This document shows, piece by piece, positions 1-6,731 of a stretch of 11,368 bases of DNA. Source of the DNA: Actinomycetes bacterium (GTDB lineage Bacteria > Actinomycetota > Actinomycetes > Mycobacteriales > Mycobacteriaceae). The notes beneath the pieces are model-generated. The model did not search any database, was not told the DNA's origin, and saw nothing but the letters and a program-made list of their open reading frames with translations. The position numbers were made by a program, and so were the translations under genes. Position 1 is the first letter of the stretch. Every line of letters begins with the position of its first letter. The stretch spans positions 1 to 11,368 of the forward strand of contig JAEZIA010000363.1 of NCBI GenBank assembly GCA_023416315.1, read 5' to 3'.

Positions 1-91
1 TGGCGGTGGCGGAGGGATTTGAACCCTCGGACGGGGGTTACCCGTCACACGCTTTCGAGGCGTGCTCCTTAGGCCGCTCGGACACGCCACC
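1..91 (-). tRNA. tRNA-Ser, anticodon CGA, CCA encoded
   Basis: Read on the minus strand, this folds as a class II tRNA. The 7-bp acceptor stem is GGTGGCG/CGCCACC, with discriminator G and genomically encoded CCA (plus positions 1-3). The D arm closes TCC/GGA. The anticodon stem CACGC/GCGTG holds the loop CTCGAAA, giving anticodon CGA, which reads the serine codon UCG. A long variable arm (ACGGG/CCCGT) is typical of tRNA-Ser. The T arm is GAGGG/CCCTC with loop TTCAAAT. The gene lies 28 nt downstream of tadA on the same strand, so it may be co-transcribed. Its 3' end is the window edge, so any terminator or integration site beyond it is not visible. Confidence 0.97.
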
Positions 92-119
92 GCCGAAGAG
101 CTTACGTGCCGCGACCGGG

Positions 120-584
120 CTAACCCAAATCGCGGTGACCGGCAAAAAACCCTTCCAGCAGCGCGGCGCATTCCTCGGCAAGCACTCCCCCGCGAACCTG
201 CGGCCGATGCGTCAGCCGCCGGTCGCGCACCACATCCCAGAGCGAGCCCGCCGCACCGGTTTTCGGCTCCCACGCCCCGAACACCACCTGCGCCACCCGG
301 GCCATCACCAACGCGCCCGCGCACATCGTGCACGGCTCGACGGTCACCGCCAGCGTGGTCCCCTCGAGCCGCCAGCCGTCGCCGTACACCCTGGCCGCCG
401 CCCGCAGCGCCAGGATCTCGGCGTGCGCGGTCGGGTCACCGAGCTGCTCGCGGGCATTGGCCGCCCGAGCCAGCTCGACGCCATCCGGCCCGAACACCAC
501 CGCACCGATCGGCACGTCATCGGCGCCGGCCAGACCGGCAGCGGACATCGCCGCGCGGATCAGCGCGTCGTCGGAGGAACTCAC
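120..584 (-). CDS. tadA: tRNA-specific adenosine deaminase TadA
   Basis: A 154-residue cytidine-deaminase-fold enzyme. TadA deaminates the wobble adenosine of tRNA-Arg(ACG) to inosine in the cytoplasm. The zinc site is complete: H54-A-E56 (HAE, with the catalytic Glu) and P84-C-T-M-C88 (PCxxC). It is followed by the conserved AGAL stretch and a Gly-rich GAAGSLWD segment; the length is normal for the family. The GTG start at 584 was chosen because its first bases form a GTGA overlap with the stop of the upstream gene, giving translational coupling. It also gives an N-terminus of usual length before the DVPIGAVV strand; the next Met (residue 13) would be too short. Position and partners match M. 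tuberculosis Rv3752c. A generic nucleoside deaminase is the alternative, but the HAE/PCTMC context and partner gene favour TadA. Confidence 0.92.
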   Translation of the reverse strand: MSSSDDALIRAAMSAAGLAGADDVPIGAVVFGPDGVELARAANAREQLGDPTAHAEILALRAAARVYGDGWRLEGTTLAVTVEPCTMCAGALVMARVAQVVFGAWEPKTGAAGSLWDVVRDRRLTHRPQVRGGVLAEECAALLEGFFAGHRDLG

Positions 585-1099
585 CGATCGAGGCGGTCGA
601 GCACAGCCGAGAGCTCGTCGGCGAAACCCATCTCCCGCGCGATCCGGCCGAGCTGTTCGTCGGCGTACAGATCGGTCTCGTCGAGGATCACCGACAGCAC
701 CGGCTCCGGCAGCCCGATGTCGGCCAGCAGACCGAGATCGCCCTCCTCGAACGGGTCGGCGTCCTCGAGGTCTTCGGCCGAAATGTCGGCGTCCAGTGTC
801 TCCAGCGCCTCGGCGGCGATGTCGTAGTCCAGCGCGGCGGTGGCGTCCGACAGCAGCAGCCGGGTGCCCGCCGGGGCGGGCCGAACGATCAGAAAGAACT
901 CGTCGTCGATGTCCAGCAGCCCGAACACCGCGCCCGCGCTGCGCAATTCCCGCAACTCCGTCTCGGCGGCGGTGAGGCTGGTCAAAACCTTCGCGCTCAT
1001 GGCCGAGCAACGCCACTTCCCGTCCTCGCGGACCACGGCCACCCCGAAGCCGTCCGGGGCCTCCGCCCCGGGGCTGTTCTGGGCGCGCTGTGCCTCCAT
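581..1099 (-). CDS. tRNA adenosine deaminase-associated protein
   Basis: A 172-residue acidic soluble protein, recognised as the actinobacterial family annotated 'tRNA adenosine deaminase-associated protein' because it almost always sits beside tadA (Rv3753c-like). The N-terminal part (about 16-75) carries DGFGVAVVREDGKWR and a DIDDEFFLIVRP strand. The middle (about 92-125) is very rich in Asp/Glu. The C-terminus (about 140-172) is helical. No catalytic motif is seen, so the biochemical role is unknown; helping TadA is inferred from linkage only. The stop overlaps the tadA GTG start by 4 bp (GTGA). The ATG at 1099 has no Shine-Dalgarno sequence. A TANNNT hexamer (TAGCGT, minus strand, 1113-1108) lies at about the right distance for a leaderless transcript starting at or near the ATG. 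The frame stays open far upstream, but that part is the shadow of tyrA. Confidence 0.85.
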   Translation of the reverse strand: MEAQRAQNSPGAEAPDGFGVAVVREDGKWRCSAMSAKVLTSLTAAETELRELRSAGAVFGLLDIDDEFFLIVRPAPAGTRLLLSDATAALDYDIAAEALETLDADISAEDLEDADPFEEGDLGLLADIGLPEPVLSVILDETDLYADEQLGRIAREMGFADELSAVLDRLDR

Positions 1100-1180
1100 G
1101 AGCGCATACGCTAGTCGCTGATCAGGCGTTTTGACCAGGTACTCAGCTGTAGTGCAGCGGCGATATGCCAATCTGGACAG

Positions 1181-2140
1181 GTGACGAAGACACCCGTGTG
1201 CGTCCTCGGGCTCGGACTGATCGGCGGCTCGGTGTTGCGCGCGGCGGTCGCCGCCGGACGTGAGGCATTCGGCTATAACCGGTCCGTCGAGGGCGCCCAG
1301 GGCGCTCGCTTCGACGGCTTCTCGGCCACCACCGACCTCACCGAGGCCTTGCAGTGGGCTGCCGAACGCGACGCACTGATCGTGCTGGCCGTGCCCATGC
1401 CCGCGGTGTCGCTGTTGCTCGGACACATCAAGGACGTCGCGGGCGAGTGCCCGCTGACCGACGTGATCAGCGTCAAGGGCGCCGTGCTGGACGAGGTCCG
1501 CAAGGCCGGGCTTCTCGACCGCTACGTCGGCGGCCATCCGATGGCCGGCACCGCCCACTCGGGTTGGAGCGCAGGCAACGCCCGGCTGTTCGTCGGCGCA
1601 CCGTGGGTCATCACCGTCGACGAGCATGTCGACGCCCGGGTCTGGGAGCAGGTGATGAACCTGGCGCTGGACTGCCAGGCCGTCGTGGTGCCCGCCAAGT
1701 CCGACGAACACGACGCCGCGGCGGCCAGCATCTCGCACCTGCCGCATCTGCTCGCCGAAGCGCTGGCCGAAACGGCCGGTGAGGTGCCGTTGGCGTTCGC
1801 CCTGGCGGCGGGCTCGTTCCGGGACGGCACCCGGGTCGCGGCAACCGCGCCCGATCTGGTGCGGGCCATGTGCGAGGCCAATGCCGATCAGCTGCTGCCC
1901 GCCCTGGACCGGGCGTTGGAGCTGTTGAACCAGGCCAGGGCATCGCTGGCGGCGAAGGGTTCGGTGGCCGAACTGGTCGAGGCCGGACACGCCGCCCGCG
2001 CCCGCTACGACAGCTTTTCCCGCCCGCAGATCATGGCGATCGCCATTGGGGAGGAGAATTGGCGTTCGGAACTCGCCGCAGCCGGTCGCGCCGGCGGCGT
2101 GATCAGATCCGCTCTGCCAGTCCTGGATAGTCGACGATGA
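1181..2140 (+). CDS. tyrA: Prephenate dehydrogenase (TyrA)
   Basis: A 319-residue cytoplasmic enzyme of tyrosine biosynthesis that oxidatively decarboxylates prephenate to 4-hydroxyphenylpyruvate using a nicotinamide cofactor. The N-terminal Rossmann fold shows G10-x-G12-x-x-G15 after a hydrophobic strand. The family's GHPMAG motif is at 118-123, with the conserved catalytic-region His119. The C-terminal helical dimerisation domain carries SHLPH (185-189) and GSFRDGTRVA (211-220), both typical of prephenate dehydrogenases. No chorismate mutase or ACT domain is fused. The GTG start at 1181 follows a poor SD (GGACAG directly abutting); CAATCT at 1169-1174 has leaderless -10 spacing but matches the consensus weakly. 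The gene is divergent from the tadA pair. Its 3' end overlaps the convergent gene at 2103-2705 by 38 bp. Orthologous position to Rv3754. Confidence 0.95.
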   Translation: MTKTPVCVLGLGLIGGSVLRAAVAAGREAFGYNRSVEGAQGARFDGFSATTDLTEALQWAAERDALIVLAVPMPAVSLLLGHIKDVAGECPLTDVISVKGAVLDEVRKAGLLDRYVGGHPMAGTAHSGWSAGNARLFVGAPWVITVDEHVDARVWEQVMNLALDCQAVVVPAKSDEHDAAAASISHLPHLLAEALAETAGEVPLAFALAAGSFRDGTRVAATAPDLVRAMCEANADQLLPALDRALELLNQARASLAAKGSVAELVEAGHAARARYDSFSRPQIMAIAIGEENWRSELAAAGRAGGVIRSALPVLDSRR

Positions 2141-2705
2141 ACCCGTCGGCGTCGACGGTGATCGTGGTGTCGGCGACCGGCGAGTGCAGCTTGATGCCGT
2201 CCCCGCTGCCGGGGCCGGAGCTGCTGTAGCTGATCGAGGCCTGCTTGACGGTCAGGTCGGGCAGAGTCACGTACACCACCGGCACCGTCACCGACTCCAC
2301 CCGCTGGGACAGTCCGATGCGCCGGATCGGCAAAGCGTTGAAGAACGGGCTGAACACCACGTCGACGTCGAGCGCGCCCTCATAGGCGGCCCGGGTCTGG
2401 CCCTGGTGGTCGGTGATCAGCCACATGTTCTCCTCGTCGCGGGCGATCGACAGCTGCCGATCCCGCTCGGCGAGGGTGACGCTCATGGACAGCCGTTTGG
2501 TGGCACCCGTCTCGTCGGTCACCAGGTCGTAGGACGCGCTGAATGGCGGGTTCTTCTCCGTCGCCGCGGCCACGATGCGGCCGTACGCCTTGATCCGATT
2601 GCCCGATAGTGAAACCCGGGCCGATTCCATCCGCGAATCGTCGTGTGCGCGCCAGGTCAGGATCGCCGGCCAGGCGCTTGCTGTCGCGTCATTGGCTGCA
2701 CTCAC
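2103..2705 (-). CDS. Putative glycolipid-binding family protein (DUF1089-like)
   Basis: A 200-residue protein with no signal peptide or membrane segment. It resembles the 'putative glycolipid-binding' family (DUF1089, PF06475; P. aeruginosa PA1994 type). The opening WRAHDDSRMESARV (about 18-31), the central VDVVFSPFFNALPIRR (about 114-129), VVYVTLPDLTV (about 143-153) and the final VDYPGL (191-196) are the expected landmarks, in order. The family is a beta-rich fold; ligand binding was proposed from structure and the function here is not established. The GTG start at 2705 overlaps the proZ stop as GTGA, so translation is probably coupled to the transporter operon. This is the Rv3755c position. 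The tail overlaps tyrA, which ends on the opposite strand, by 38 bp. The family call was made from motif memory, without a profile search. Confidence 0.8.
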   Translation of the reverse strand: MSAANDATASAWPAILTWRAHDDSRMESARVSLSGNRIKAYGRIVAAATEKNPPFSASYDLVTDETGATKRLSMSVTLAERDRQLSIARDEENMWLITDHQGQTRAAYEGALDVDVVFSPFFNALPIRRIGLSQRVESVTVPVVYVTLPDLTVKQASISYSSSGPGSGDGIKLHSPVADTTITVDADGFIVDYPGLAERI

Positions 2706-3490
2706 CCGTCTACCGTATGCGACGGGCTACCCCGTTCGTAACCAGGTCGGGAAGTGCGACCCATCTGTGATGTGGGTGCGTGCGCATCGAATTGCACCTC
2801 GTCGTCGAGCAACGGCTGCGGCATCCGCCGGAATCGGCCACTGCCGGGCACCGACGCCCACACCGCCAAGGCCAGCAGCCCGTCCAGCACCAGCGCCAAC
2901 GCCGTCACCAGCAGCGCGCCGACCAACGCGAGGTAGAACTGGCGGACCTTGATCCCGTCGATCAGGTAGCGCCCCAGCCCGCCCAGGCTGGCGTACGCGG
3001 CCACCGTCGCGGTCGCGACCACCTGCAGGGTCGCGGTGCGCAGCCCGCCGAGGATCAGCGGTAGCGCATTGGGCACCTCGACGCGCAGCAAAACCCTGGT
3101 CTCCGTCATGCCCATCGACCGGGCGGCGTCGACCACCGTTGGGTCCACGTTGGCGATCCCGGCGTAGGTGCCCGCCAGCAGCGGCGGAATGCCCAGCAGC
3201 ATGAGCGCGACGGTCGGCGGCAGCAGTCCCAGCCCCCACAGCAGCCCCCCGAGCAGCAGCACGCCGAGTGTCGGCAGCGCACGCAGTGCGTTGACGCCGG
3301 TGACCACCAGGAAGGTGCCACGCCCGGTATGCCCGATCAGCATGCCGATCGGGATCGCGATCAGAGCGGAGAACACGACGGCCACCGCGGTGTATTGCAG
3401 ATGCTCGAGGATGCGTACCCCGAGTCCGGCGTTACCCGCCCAGTTGGCGGCGGTGAAGATGTACGCGAGCGCCTGATGCAGGAAGTCCAT
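2702..3490 (-). CDS. proZ: Osmoprotectant-type ABC transporter permease ProZ
   Basis: A 262-residue inner-membrane permease of the MetI-like (BPD_transp_1) family, the second channel subunit of the ProXVWZ importer. Hydrophobic helices lie at about 33-53, 60-80, 84-108, 150-168 and 187-212. The EAA loop that docks on the ATPase is at about 121-150 (DAARSMGMTETRVLLRVEVP). ATG 3490 lies 3 nt after the proW stop, preceded by a G-rich SD (GGGGG then TTAGG). The 3' end overlaps the next gene by GTGA. After the last helix there is a polar C-terminal tail (about 218-262) that makes it longer than the roughly 215-240 residues usual for this family. The tail may be real or may reflect a lineage-specific late stop. 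Matches the Rv3756c position. Confidence 0.9.
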   Translation of the reverse strand: MDFLHQALAYIFTAANWAGNAGLGVRILEHLQYTAVAVVFSALIAIPIGMLIGHTGRGTFLVVTGVNALRALPTLGVLLLGGLLWGLGLLPPTVALMLLGIPPLLAGTYAGIANVDPTVVDAARSMGMTETRVLLRVEVPNALPLILGGLRTATLQVVATATVAAYASLGGLGRYLIDGIKVRQFYLALVGALLVTALALVLDGLLALAVWASVPGSGRFRRMPQPLLDDEVQFDAHAPTSQMGRTSRPGYERGSPSHTVDG

Positions 3491-3493
3491 GAC

Positions 3494-4138
3494 CTAACCC
3501 CCGGCCTTGACTCGGGCCCACGGCGTGATCAGTCGCCCGGTCAGCAGGATCAGTACGTCGATGACGATCGCCAGCAGGAAGATCGCGATGATGCCTGCGA
3601 CGATCTGGTCGCTCTTGTCGGCCTGATAACCCTCGGTGAACCAGGTTCCCAGGCCGCCGATTCCGATGACCGAACCCACCGACACCATCGAGATATTGGT
3701 CACCGCCACCACTCGAAGTCCGGCGATGAGCACTGGAATCGACAGTGGCAGTTCGACTTTGAGCATCCTGGACACTCTGGTGTAGCCGACGGCGGTGGCG
3801 GCGTCGCGAACCTGGGCGGGCACGGCGTCGAGCGCCTCGGGCACCGCCCGCACCAACAACGCGGTGGTGTACAGAGTGAGCGCGACGATGACGTTCGCTT
3901 CGTCGAGGATCCGGGTCGGGATGATCAGTGGCAACACGACGAACAGCGCCAGCGACGGGATCGTGAAGATGATGCTCGCCGTCACCGTGGTCAACCGGCG
4001 CAACGCCGTGGTCCGCCACACGTAGGCGCCCAGCGGCACCGCGATCACCAGTCCGAGGACCACCGGAACCAAAGACAGCCGGAGGTGGATGACGGTGAGC
4101 GCCCACGCTTTGTCCAGATGGGTGAGCAGATAGTTCAT
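3494..4138 (-). CDS. proW: Osmoprotectant-type ABC transporter permease ProW
   Basis: A 214-residue MetI-like permease, the first of the two channel subunits. Hydrophobic segments lie at about 18-40, 50-73, 80-98, 135-160 and 178-202. The cytoplasmic EAA loop is at about 112-141 (DAATAVGYTRVSRMLKVELP), parallel to the one in ProZ. In this class the two permeases form a heterodimer with two ProV ATPases. ATG 4138 follows the proV stop after 3 nt, and the TAG stop is 3 nt before proZ, so the gene lies inside a tight operon. Length is normal for OpuBB/OpuCB-type permeases. Which permease is called W and which Z follows the M. tuberculosis order (Rv3757c), not any sequence difference. Confidence 0.9.
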   Translation of the reverse strand: MNYLLTHLDKAWALTVIHLRLSLVPVVLGLVIAVPLGAYVWRTTALRRLTTVTASIIFTIPSLALFVVLPLIIPTRILDEANVIVALTLYTTALLVRAVPEALDAVPAQVRDAATAVGYTRVSRMLKVELPLSIPVLIAGLRVVAVTNISMVSVGSVIGIGGLGTWFTEGYQADKSDQIVAGIIAIFLLAIVIDVLILLTGRLITPWARVKAGG

Positions 4139-4141
4139 TGC

Positions 4142-5272
4142 TCAGTCGCCCCCCGAGTCGCTACGCTCCTGCCCCGCCGGAATCCGCTGCTTTTCCAGCG
4201 CCTGTACGACGTCGTCGGCCTTCACCCCGCCGATCACCTGCCCGGCGTCATCGACGGCCACCCCCAATCCGGCCGGGGAGGACAGCGCCGCGTCGAGCGC
4301 CAGCCGCAGCGTTCCACCCGGCTCGAACAACGAGCCGCCCGCAATCGTGCTGTCGTACAACGAACTTCCGCCGCGATGCAGCTCGACGCCGTCGGCGTTG
4401 AGCCAGGCATAGGGCCTGCCGTCGTCCTTGGTCACCAGCCGCCACTGCCCCGGTGCGAGTGTCAGCGCGTCGATCTCGGCCTCTTTGACGGTCGCGATGT
4501 CGTGCAGGGGCAACCCGGATGCCGGACGGAACTGCAGGCCGCGGTAGCCGCGGTCGGTGCCGATGAATCCGGATACGAATTCGTTGGCCGGGTTGGACAA
4601 CAACCTCGCCGGCGCGTCGTACTGCTGCAGGGTGCCGCCCGGGCCGAACACCGCGACCCGGTCGCCCAGCTTGATCGCCTCATCGATGTCGTGCGTGACG
4701 AACACGATGGTCTTCTGCAACTCGCCCTGCAGGCGCAGGATTTCGTTCTGCAGTTCGTCGCGGACCACCGGGTCGACCGCCGAGAACGGCTCGTCCATCA
4801 GCAGCACCGGCGGGTCGGCCGCCAGCGCGCGAGCCACCCCGACGCGCTGCTGTTGACCGCCCGAGAGCTGCGTCGGATAGCGGTCGCCCAGTTTGGGATC
4901 CAGGCCCACCCGCTCCAGCACCGCGTAGGCGGCCTTGCGGGCGGTCCGCCGGGACTCACCCTTGAGGACGGGCACCGTCGCGACGTTGTCGATCACCCGC
5001 TGGTGCGGCATCAGCCCACCGCTCTGGATGACGTAGCCGATCCCGAGCCTTAGCTTGACCGGGTTGACGCCGGCGATGTCGCGGCCGTCGACGGTGATCG
5101 TCCCGGAACTGGGCTCGATCATCCGGTTGATCATCCGCATCGAGGTGGTCTTGCCACAGCCAGAGGGACCGACGAAGACCGTCAGCGTGCCGGTCGGCAC
5201 CTCCATGCTCAGATCGTCGACGGCCACCGTGCCATCCGGATAGGTCTTGGTGACGTTGGCGAAGGTGATCAT
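4142..5272 (-). CDS. proV: Osmoprotectant-type ABC transporter ATP-binding protein ProV
   Basis: A 376-residue cytoplasmic ATPase that powers the ProXVWZ importer. All ABC motifs are present: Walker A GPSGCGKT (35-42), Q-loop Gln83, signature LSGGQ (136-140), Walker B VLLMDE (156-161) and H-loop His194. After the ABC domain (about 1-240) there is a C-terminal regulatory region. Its last part (about 325-362) looks like one CBS half (GVAVDDAGQVIGGVKADDVVQAL). The preceding stretch is less CBS-like, so a classical tandem CBS pair as in OpuCA/OpuA is uncertain. In relatives the CBS pair senses ionic strength or c-di-AMP; whether it does so here is unknown. ATG 5272 follows the proX TAG with no intervening base, which implies translational coupling. 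Matches the Rv3758c position. Confidence 0.94.
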   Translation of the reverse strand: MITFANVTKTYPDGTVAVDDLSMEVPTGTLTVFVGPSGCGKTTSMRMINRMIEPSSGTITVDGRDIAGVNPVKLRLGIGYVIQSGGLMPHQRVIDNVATVPVLKGESRRTARKAAYAVLERVGLDPKLGDRYPTQLSGGQQQRVGVARALAADPPVLLMDEPFSAVDPVVRDELQNEILRLQGELQKTIVFVTHDIDEAIKLGDRVAVFGPGGTLQQYDAPARLLSNPANEFVSGFIGTDRGYRGLQFRPASGLPLHDIATVKEAEIDALTLAPGQWRLVTKDDGRPYAWLNADGVELHRGGSSLYDSTIAGGSLFEPGGTLRLALDAALSSPAGLGVAVDDAGQVIGGVKADDVVQALEKQRIPAGQERSDSGGD

Positions 5273-6226
5273 CTATTTCCCGATCGGCGTGTCGAAACCG
5301 TTGTCACGTATCCATTTTCGCGCGGCCTCATCGGGGTCGACGCCCGAGTTCCCGGACACCGCGGTGTTGAGGTCGATGAGTCCCTGGGTGGTCAGCTTGG
5401 CCGACACCGCATCGAGCACCGTCTTGAGTTCGTCGGACTTCTTCTGCGAGCTCACCAGCGGCACCACGTTGGCGGCCAGGAAGTTGTTCTTCGGATCTTC
5501 CAGCACGACCAGGTTGTTCTGCGGTATCGCCGGCGACGTGCTGAAGATGTCGGCGGCGGTGACGGTGCCGTCGACCAGCGCGCGTACTGTCGCCGGGCCG
5601 CCGCCGTCGCTGATCGCGACGAAGTTGTCTGCCTTGATGTCCAGGCCGTACTTGGCCTTCAATCCCGGCAGGCCCTCGGCACGGTTCAGGAACTCCGAGG
5701 GACCGCCGAACTTGACCTCGGGGGAATGCGCGGCCAGGTCCCCGATGGTCTTGAGGTTCCACTTCTGTGCGGTGGCCGCCGAAACCGCGACGGTGTCGGT
5801 GTCGTTGGCCGGCGACGGTGTCAGGATCGACAGATCACCCGGCAGCACTCGGAACAATGCCAGCTCCACCTGTTCCGGGGTGGTCACCTCGGTCTTGGAG
5901 TCGAAGTACTGCAACAGGTTTCCGGTGTACTCGGGCACCAGGTCGATGGAGTGGTCGCGGACCGCGGGGATGTAGGTTTCGCGGCTGCCGATACCGAACT
6001 GGCGCCCGACGGTGAAACCGTTGGCCTCCAAGGCCTGGGCGTAGATCTCGGCGATGATCTTCGATTCCGGGAAGTCCGCGGAGCCGACCACCAGAGTCTT
6101 CAAGTCGCCCGACGACGATCCCCCGCCAAGCGGATTCGAACTGCCACAGCCGGCCACGATCGGCAGCACGAGGGTGCACACGACCGCCGCCAACCACAGT
6201 CGCTTCCCGCCCCGCGACGCTTTCAT
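5273..6226 (-). CDS. proX: Osmoprotectant-type ABC transporter substrate-binding lipoprotein ProX
   Basis: A 317-residue exported lipoprotein, the solute receptor of the importer. ATG 6226 was chosen over the longer open frame (to 6304) because AAGGAC (6236-6231) lies 4 nt upstream and it begins the signal peptide: KASRGGKR, a hydrophobic core at about 10-25, and lipobox VAGC with Cys27 as lipidation site. A Gly/Ser linker (28-40) precedes an OpuAC-type domain (about 43-315): the first strand LVVGSADFPES, the conserved EYTG (99-102) with Tyr100, and Tyr107. Aromatic residues often form the cation cage in this family, but the ligand cannot be named; choline, glycine betaine and carnitine are family possibilities. 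First gene of the operon; a TACTGT hexamer (minus strand, 6263-6258) could be its -10. Matches Rv3759c. Confidence 0.92.
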   Translation of the reverse strand: MKASRGGKRLWLAAVVCTLVLPIVAGCGSSNPLGGGSSSGDLKTLVVGSADFPESKIIAEIYAQALEANGFTVGRQFGIGSRETYIPAVRDHSIDLVPEYTGNLLQYFDSKTEVTTPEQVELALFRVLPGDLSILTPSPANDTDTVAVSAATAQKWNLKTIGDLAAHSPEVKFGGPSEFLNRAEGLPGLKAKYGLDIKADNFVAISDGGGPATVRALVDGTVTAADIFSTSPAIPQNNLVVLEDPKNNFLAANVVPLVSSQKKSDELKTVLDAVSAKLTTQGLIDLNTAVSGNSGVDPDEAARKWIRDNGFDTPIGK

Positions 6227-6257
6227 GCGCGTCCTTTCGCCCCGACCCGTTTTTCCG

Positions 6258-6263
6258 ACAGTA
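6258..6263 (-). promoter_or_regulatory. Possible -10 element for the proX operon
   Basis: On the minus strand the hexamer TACTGT fits the mycobacterial TANNNT pattern. It would start transcription near 6251, about 25 nt before the proX ATG and upstream of its SD. No convincing -35 hexamer is visible at 16-18 nt, as is common in mycobacteria. The call rests on position and a short motif only. Confidence 0.25.
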
Positions 6264-6327
6264 ACGGCACCTACCGTCCCACGCCGAGGTTTGGAACAGG
6301 GCAAACGTCATGGTCTTGTCATTTGGC

Positions 6328-6360
6328 CATTGTTTCCGCCTGCTCAGTGAGGGAACAATG
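6328..6360. promoter_or_regulatory. Inverted repeat over the lapA-like translation start region
   Basis: Arms CATTGTTTCC (6328-6337) and GGGAACAATG (6351-6360) are separated by 13 nt. As DNA they match at 9 of 10 positions. As plus-strand RNA the mismatch becomes a U-G wobble, so all 10 positions can pair. The right arm contains most of the SD-like GAGGGA and an ATG, just before the start at 6366. It could be a repressor operator in the 139-nt divergent region shared with proX, or an RNA hairpin hiding the ribosome-binding site. Confidence 0.45.
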
Positions 6361-6369
6361 AGGGAATGA
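6358..6369 (+). other. Possible 3-codon mini-ORF coupled to the lapA-like start
   Basis: ATG 6358 opens a three-codon frame (Met-Arg-Glu) that ends at the TGA 6367-6369. That stop overlaps the ATG of the following gene (6366-6368) in an ATGA arrangement. GAGGGA at 6349-6354 would be its SD. TGAGGGAA occurs twice, at 6348-6355 and 6359-6366, 11 bp apart, so either ATG could be served. It may be accidental; there is no protein-level evidence. Confidence 0.25.
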
Positions 6370-6731
6370 CGAGCAGTGAACCGCTGGGTTCAGCCCACGA
6401 CCCCGCGCCGCCGATCCCGCCGGCGCCCCCGGCTCCGGCACCCGCGTCCTCCAACGCTGTCAAGGAAGTCCATTTCACCCGCGCCGCCGCGTTGTGGTCG
6501 TCGCTCATCGCCGGACTCTTGATCCTTACCATCCTGCTGGTCTTCATCGCTCAGAACACCGAATCGGCATCTTTCGCATTCTTCGGCTGGCATTGGTCGC
6601 TGCCGCTGGGCGTCGCGATCCTGATGGCGGCGGTGGCCGGCGGTCTGGTGACGGTGCTGGCCGGTGCTGCGCGGATCTTCCAGCTACGCCGGGCCGCCAA
6701 GAAGAACCTGCGGGCGGCCCGAAAGGTCTAA
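6366..6731 (+). CDS. Small LapA-domain (DUF1049) membrane protein
   Basis: A 121-residue protein at the Rv3760 position. The N-terminus is disordered and proline-rich (PPIPPAPPAPAPA, about 15-27), followed by a short polar stretch. Two transmembrane helices follow at about 42-61 and 79-101. The segment FIAQNTESASFAFFGWHWSLPLGVAIL (split here as FIAQNTESASFAFF, 60-73, and GWHWSLPLGVAIL, 74-86) is the hallmark of LapA/DUF1049 proteins. A basic tail (LRRAAKKNLRAARK, 107-120) presumably stays cytoplasmic. In E. coli LapA acts with LapB in LPS assembly control; mycobacteria have no classical LPS, so that role cannot be transferred. The ATG at 6366 was chosen with GAGGGA (6349-6354) as SD. Its TAA stop overlaps the stop of the convergent kinase gene. 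Confidence 0.85.
   Translation: MTSSEPLGSAHDPAPPIPPAPPAPAPASSNAVKEVHFTRAAALWSSLIAGLLILTILLVFIAQNTESASFAFFGWHWSLPLGVAILMAAVAGGLVTVLAGAARIFQLRRAAKKNLRAARKV

Noticed and set aside
1131..1136. TTGACC as a -35 box for tyrA
   Set aside because: No -10 hexamer sits 16-19 nt downstream; the nearest candidate is 25 nt away.
581..1990. Long minus-strand open frame covering the tadA-associated gene and antisense to tyrA
   Set aside because: Only the part up to 1099 has family character; upstream residues are low-complexity shadow of tyrA, whose motifs are intact on the other strand.
3329..5053. 574-codon plus-strand open frame antisense to proZ, proW and proV
   Set aside because: The translation is rich in Arg, His, Gln and Asp with no domain, as expected opposite GC-rich genes; the minus-strand ABC motifs are unambiguous.
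6316..6321. TTGTCA as a -35 box for the lapA-like gene
   Set aside because: It matches TTGACA at 5 of 6 positions, but no TANNNT -10 occurs at proper spacing.
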